The notes under the pieces were generated by a model. It did no database searches. It was not told the DNA's origin and saw only the letters and a program-made list of their open reading frames with translations. Source: UBA668 sp966112835 (lineage in GTDB: Bacteria > Actinomycetota > Acidimicrobiia > Acidimicrobiales > Ilumatobacteraceae). From it: DNA of 10,732 nt. The position numbers and the translations under genes are program-made. Below are positions 8,460 through 10,732 of the stretch, piece by piece. Numbering within the stretch: the first letter of the stretch is position 1; each line of letters begins with the position of its first letter. Where the stretch lies: positions 1 through 10,732 of the forward strand of contig CBHWEI010000126.1 in NCBI GenBank assembly GCA_966112835.1, written 5' to 3'.

Positions 8460-9629
8460 ATGCACGCAGCCTTCGCCGGGAACCCGGCCCACATCGATCT
8501 GGACCACGTGCCGCGCACGGTGACGTTCGAGAACCCCACTGGTGCGGCGTCGGCCGCCGGTGCCACCCACGCCGGCAGGAAGGGTTCGCCCAGCCGCACC
8601 ATCGACGCGGGCGAGCGAATCGTGCTGGCCGACATCGACGGGCCCGGCCGGGTGGGTCACTTCTGGCTCACGGTGCCACCCATGCGGCCCGAGCACCTGC
8701 GCGCCTTCACGTTGGAGGTGTTCTACGACGGCAGCGCGGACCCCAGCATCTCGGTGCCACTCCCCGACTTCTTCGGTGCCACCCACGGCCGCCCGCAGGC
8801 CTACACCTCGGCGTTGCAGGCGGTGCAGGAGGGGCGCGGCTTCAACTCGTGGATCCCCATGCCGTTCCGTCGCCACCTGCGCGTGGAGGTGACCAACGGC
8901 TCGCCGCGCCGTGCGGAGCTGTACTACCAGCTGGACCTGACGTTGGGTCCGGTGGACGACGCCGAGGGCGTGTTGCACGCCTCGTTCCGGCGCGAGAACC
9001 CCACCACCCTGGGCCGCGACTTCGTGATCGCCGACGAATTCCACGGCGCGGGCCGTTTCCTCGGGTGCAACGTGGGCGTGCGGGTGTTCGCCGAGCCGCA
9101 CTGGTTCTCGTGGTACGGCGAGGGCGAGGTGAAGATGTACCTCGACGGCGACGGCGAGCTGCCCACGTGGTGCGGCACCGGGCTGGAGGACTACGTGGGC
9201 ACGGCGTGGGGCATGGGTGCCCATCAGACGCCGATGCAGGGTGTGCAGCTGCTGGTGCCGAACGCCGACCCGGCGCGGACCATGCCCGACCTGGTGGCGT
9301 TCTACCGGTGGCATCTGCCCGACCCTGTGGTCTTCCGCGACCGGCTGCGGGTGACCATCCAGCAGATCGGCGCCATCATCCTGCCGCCCGGCAGCGACGA
9401 GGCGAAGGCTTCCATCGACGACGCAGGCATCGTCGCGGGCAGTGGCTGGCGGCACATCGGGAAGCCGTGGGGCGAGTGGTTCGCGGTATGCGAACGGGTG
9501 GACGACTACTGCGCGACGGCGTACGTGTACTGCCGCGACGTGCAGGCGGTGCCGCGGTTGCAGGTCGACCTGGCCGTTGCCGACATGGCCGACGTGACCA
9601 CCCCGACGACGGGTGACGCCGATCGCTGA
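8460..9629 (+). CDS. GH172-family glycoside hydrolase (DUF2961)
   Basis: A 389-residue protein with the DUF2961 signature block WFSWYGEGEVKMYLDGDG (215-232) followed by PTWCGTGLEDYVGTAWG (235-251). DUF2961 proteins are now classed as GH172; characterised members are alpha-D-fructofuranosidases, difructose dianhydride I synthase/hydrolases and D-arabinofuranosidases. The family uses two glutamates; E221 or E223 and E243 in these blocks are the candidates, assigned by motif and not by alignment. Upstream, DGPGRVGHFWLTV (60-72) and LEVFYDGSADPSISVPLPDFFG (85-106) are also typical. No signal peptide or second domain is seen, so it probably acts in the cytosol on an imported oligosaccharide. It is divergent from the LacI gene, its likely regulator. 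The 3' end overlaps the following methyltransferase by 17 bases. No sugar transporter is present in the window. Family call is firm; substrate is open. Confidence 0.9.
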   Translation: MHAAFAGNPAHIDLDHVPRTVTFENPTGAASAAGATHAGRKGSPSRTIDAGERIVLADIDGPGRVGHFWLTVPPMRPEHLRAFTLEVFYDGSADPSISVPLPDFFGATHGRPQAYTSALQAVQEGRGFNSWIPMPFRRHLRVEVTNGSPRRAELYYQLDLTLGPVDDAEGVLHASFRRENPTTLGRDFVIADEFHGAGRFLGCNVGVRVFAEPHWFSWYGEGEVKMYLDGDGELPTWCGTGLEDYVGTAWGMGAHQTPMQGVQLLVPNADPARTMPDLVAFYRWHLPDPVVFRDRLRVTIQQIGAIILPPGSDEAKASIDDAGIVAGSGWRHIGKPWGEWFAVCERVDDYCATAYVYCRDVQAVPRLQVDLAVADMADVTTPTTGDADR

Positions 9630-10419
9630 GCGCACGCCTCCGGTCGCTGCGGTGGCGGCTCGTCTGGCGGAGGGCGGCTTCGTCGCCGCCGACGACGAGG
9701 CCCGCCGGCTGGTCGACCGCGCCGGAGCGGATTCGGCGTTGCTCGAGTCGCTGCTCGTCCGCCGGTTGGACGGCGAACCGCTCGCCTGGCTGGTCGGCCA
9801 CATCCAGTTCCTGGGGTGCACGGTGCGTGTCGCGCCCGGTGTCTACGTGCCGCGCCTGCAGTCCGAACCGCTCGCGGCCCGGGCCATCGAGCGGCTGCCC
9901 GAGGCGGGCACCGCCATCGACCTGTGCACGGGCGCCGGTGCGGTGGCGATGGCGTTGCGCTCCGCCCGCCCGCGGGCCCGCGTGCTGGCCACCGACATCT
10001 CGGCTGCGGCGGTCGAGTGCGCCCGATCGAACGGGGTCGAGGCCGTCGTCGGCGACCTGTTCCAGTCGCTGCCTCCGGCGCTGGTCGGCACGGTCGACGT
10101 GGTGGTCGGCGTGCCGCCCTACGTACCGACGGGCCAGCTGCCACGGCTGCATCGCGATGCGCTGCGCTTCGAACCGCTCGTCGCCTACGACGGTGGATCC
10201 GACGGCCTGAGCCTGGTGCGACGGGCCGTGGCCGACGCCGCCCGCTGGCTGCGGCCTGGAGGAGCGCTGCTGCTGGAGGCAGGCGGCGATCAGGCCGAGG
10301 CGCTGGTGGCCGACCTGGCGCCGCACGGGTTCGGGGACGTCCGCCCGATGGAGGACGACGAGGGCGACCTGCGCGGCATCGAAGCGACGTTCGCACCCGA
10401 CGCCGGCCGCAGCGCCTGA
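9613..10419 (+). CDS. PrmC/HemK-related protein-(glutamine-N5) methyltransferase homologue, altered catalytic motif
   Basis: A 268-residue class I SAM-dependent methyltransferase resembling the actinobacterial PrmC-related group (TIGR03704-like). The N-terminal helical domain (1-75) ends with GEPLAWLVGHIQFLG, the counterpart of the PLQYILG region of PrmC. VYVPRLQSE (78-86) precedes motif I AIDLCTGAGAVAMAL (101-115), the ATDIS acidic loop (126-130), and VGVPPYVP (165-172). PrmC has NPPY and relatives NxPY here; this protein has V167-P-P-Y170, so the Asn that holds the substrate amide is missing. LRPGGALLLEAG (213-224) forms the later strands. It starts at GTG 9613 inside the end of the GH172 gene, suggesting translational coupling. 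It is not the main PrmC, which normally sits beside prfA. The substrate is unknown and activity uncertain. Confidence 0.86.
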   Translation: MTPIAERTPPVAAVAARLAEGGFVAADDEARRLVDRAGADSALLESLLVRRLDGEPLAWLVGHIQFLGCTVRVAPGVYVPRLQSEPLAARAIERLPEAGTAIDLCTGAGAVAMALRSARPRARVLATDISAAAVECARSNGVEAVVGDLFQSLPPALVGTVDVVVGVPPYVPTGQLPRLHRDALRFEPLVAYDGGSDGLSLVRRAVADAARWLRPGGALLLEAGGDQAEALVADLAPHGFGDVRPMEDDEGDLRGIEATFAPDAGRSA

Positions 10420-10580
10420 GGGGCACGCACTGCGGTCCGACGCCGGTGCCACGCCGCGACCAGGCGGTCGCGTCGGTTGGGGGCATGGGGCTGGACGGGG
10501 GCGTCGGGCAGGGCACTGAAGGCGGTCAACCCGGTGGTCGCACGTTGGGCTCGGTCGGCGAGCAGGTGATGGACGTCCAT
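10290..10580 (-). CDS. Small uncharacterised protein (96 aa) under a strong promoter
   Basis: A 96-residue ORF beginning MDVHHLLADRAQRATTG, not recognised. It has no membrane segment; the middle is basic (RRDRLVAAWHRRR). Support: AAAGGA (plus-strand 10590-10595) sits 9 bases before the ATG. A near-consensus promoter with a palindromic operator lies just upstream. About 43 of the 54 codons outside the overlap end in G or C, which resembles the neighbouring genes. Against: the last roughly 43 codons run antisense through the 3' end of the methyltransferase gene (10290-10419), so that part of the protein may be an accident of GC-rich sequence without stops. The frame also stays open upstream to 10652, but the SD selects 10580. 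It could instead be a short regulatory leader. Confidence 0.5.
   Translation of the reverse strand: MDVHHLLADRAQRATTGLTAFSALPDAPVQPHAPNRRDRLVAAWHRRRTAVRAPQALRPASGANVASMPRRSPSSSSIGRTSPNPCGARSATSASA
10455..10472. repeat. Perfect 7-bp GC-rich hairpin downstream of the methyltransferase gene
   Basis: CGCGACC, AGGC loop, GGTCGCG. It lies 35 bases after the methyltransferase stop and inside the small leftward ORF. With no T-run it may be a U-less terminator for the rightward genes, or simply a codon-driven coincidence (it encodes RDRLVA on the minus strand). Confidence 0.3.
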
Positions 10581-10589
10581 GGTGGGGGT

Positions 10590-10595
10590 TCCTTT
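10590..10595 (-). promoter_or_regulatory. Shine-Dalgarno for the small leftward ORF
   Basis: On the minus strand AAAGGA is followed by 9 bases and ATG 10580. It is one of the best SD sequences in the window and fixes the start. Confidence 0.65.
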
Positions 10596-10604
10596 CGGGA
10601 AGTC

Positions 10605-10644
10605 CTGTACCGGTACAGTAAACCATGGTTCTGTACCGGTCAAG
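10605..10644. promoter_or_regulatory. Double operator: palindrome CTGTACCGGTACAG plus a 12/14 second copy
   Basis: CTGTACCGGTACAG (10605-10618) is a perfect 14-bp palindrome. A second site, CTGTACCGGTCAAG (10631-10644), matches it at 12 of 14 positions in the same orientation, with centres 26 bp apart. Between them AACCATGGTT (10621-10630) is itself a perfect 10-bp palindrome. The first site covers the -10 side and predicted start point of the leftward promoter, and the second covers its -35. This is a repressor layout, most likely for a TetR-type dimer; the regulator is not in the window. Confidence 0.75.
10615..10643 (-). promoter_or_regulatory. Sigma-70-type promoter for the small leftward gene
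   Basis: Reading the minus strand: TTGACC (-35, plus-strand 10638-10643), a 17-base spacer, then TACTGT (-10, 10615-10620). Transcription would begin near 10608, leaving a leader of roughly 28 bases that includes the SD. Both hexamers are overlapped by the CTGTACCGGT operator copies. Confidence 0.7.
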
Positions 10645-10708
10645 AGCGACATCCGTCACGTGTCCCCGGCCGTCCTTCTCTGTCACACCCCTTGTTCATG
10701 ATGGGGGC

Positions 10709-10732
10709 ATGGATCTCGGACGGCTGCGGGCC
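10709..10732 (+). CDS. Start of a probable LysR-type regulator, cut by window edge
   Basis: Only eight codons are visible, MDLGRLRA, after a G-rich stretch (GGGGG at 10703-10707). This matches the usual opening of actinobacterial LysR regulators (MDLxRLRAL...), in which the N-terminal helix precedes the winged HTH. It is divergent from the small gene and its operator. CATGAT at 10697-10702, 6 bases before the ATG, could be a -10 box for a leaderless mRNA. The call rests on a very short match and could be wrong. Confidence 0.45.

Noticed and set aside
8409..9821. 470-codon reverse ORF spanning the GH172 gene
   Set aside because: No domain; the forward strand holds a clear GH172 with an SD.
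9376..10686. 436-codon reverse ORF across the methyltransferase gene
   Set aside because: Arg/Pro-rich shadow; its start lies upstream of the promoter and operator and it has no SD of its own.

Overview
The window is very GC-rich with strong G/C bias at third codon positions, GTG starts, several likely leaderless genes and families typical of Actinobacteria (ACT-fused malic enzyme, PrmC-related methyltransferase, LacI and LysR regulators). This suggests a high-GC actinobacterium. An Acidimicrobiia-like host is possible, but the sequence alone does not settle it. Eight confident genes are present: one is cut by the left edge, one weaker small ORF lies near the right end, and a ninth gene is just entering at the right edge.

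Left part (1-5630): the 5' 453 codons of leucyl aminopeptidase pepA run leftward. A 112-base divergent gap separates it from a rightward three-gene run: an SLC13/DASS-type permease with two RCK_C-like cytosolic domains, a CDF-type cation transporter, and an NAD-type malic enzyme with an N-terminal ACT domain. The genes are 11-13 bases apart, so one transcript is likely. Pairing a possible dicarboxylate carrier with malic enzyme suggests uptake of C4 acids and their oxidation to pyruvate; the substrate is inferred.

Middle (5631-8421): a short intergenic stretch holds a perfect hairpin and a second inverted repeat with a -10-like box just before a YtcJ-type metal-dependent amidohydrolase. This gene converges, 13 bases apart, on a LacI-family repressor.

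Right part (8422-10732): a GH172 (DUF2961) glycoside hydrolase is divergent from the LacI gene across only 38 bases, so it is the natural local target of that repressor. Its 3' end overlaps the GTG start of a PrmC-related methyltransferase whose catalytic-loop Asn is replaced by Val. Beyond it lies a weaker small leftward ORF with a clear SD, a near-consensus promoter and a doubled CTGTACCGGT operator. The last 24 bases begin a probable LysR-type regulator.

No CRISPR array, tRNA, rRNA, insertion sequence or phage gene was seen. Most of the window is ordinary chromosomal metabolism. The items most worth a second look are the operator-promoter at 10605-10644, the altered methyltransferase motif, the CDF protein lacking canonical metal-site residues, and the tight LacI/GH172 arrangement.
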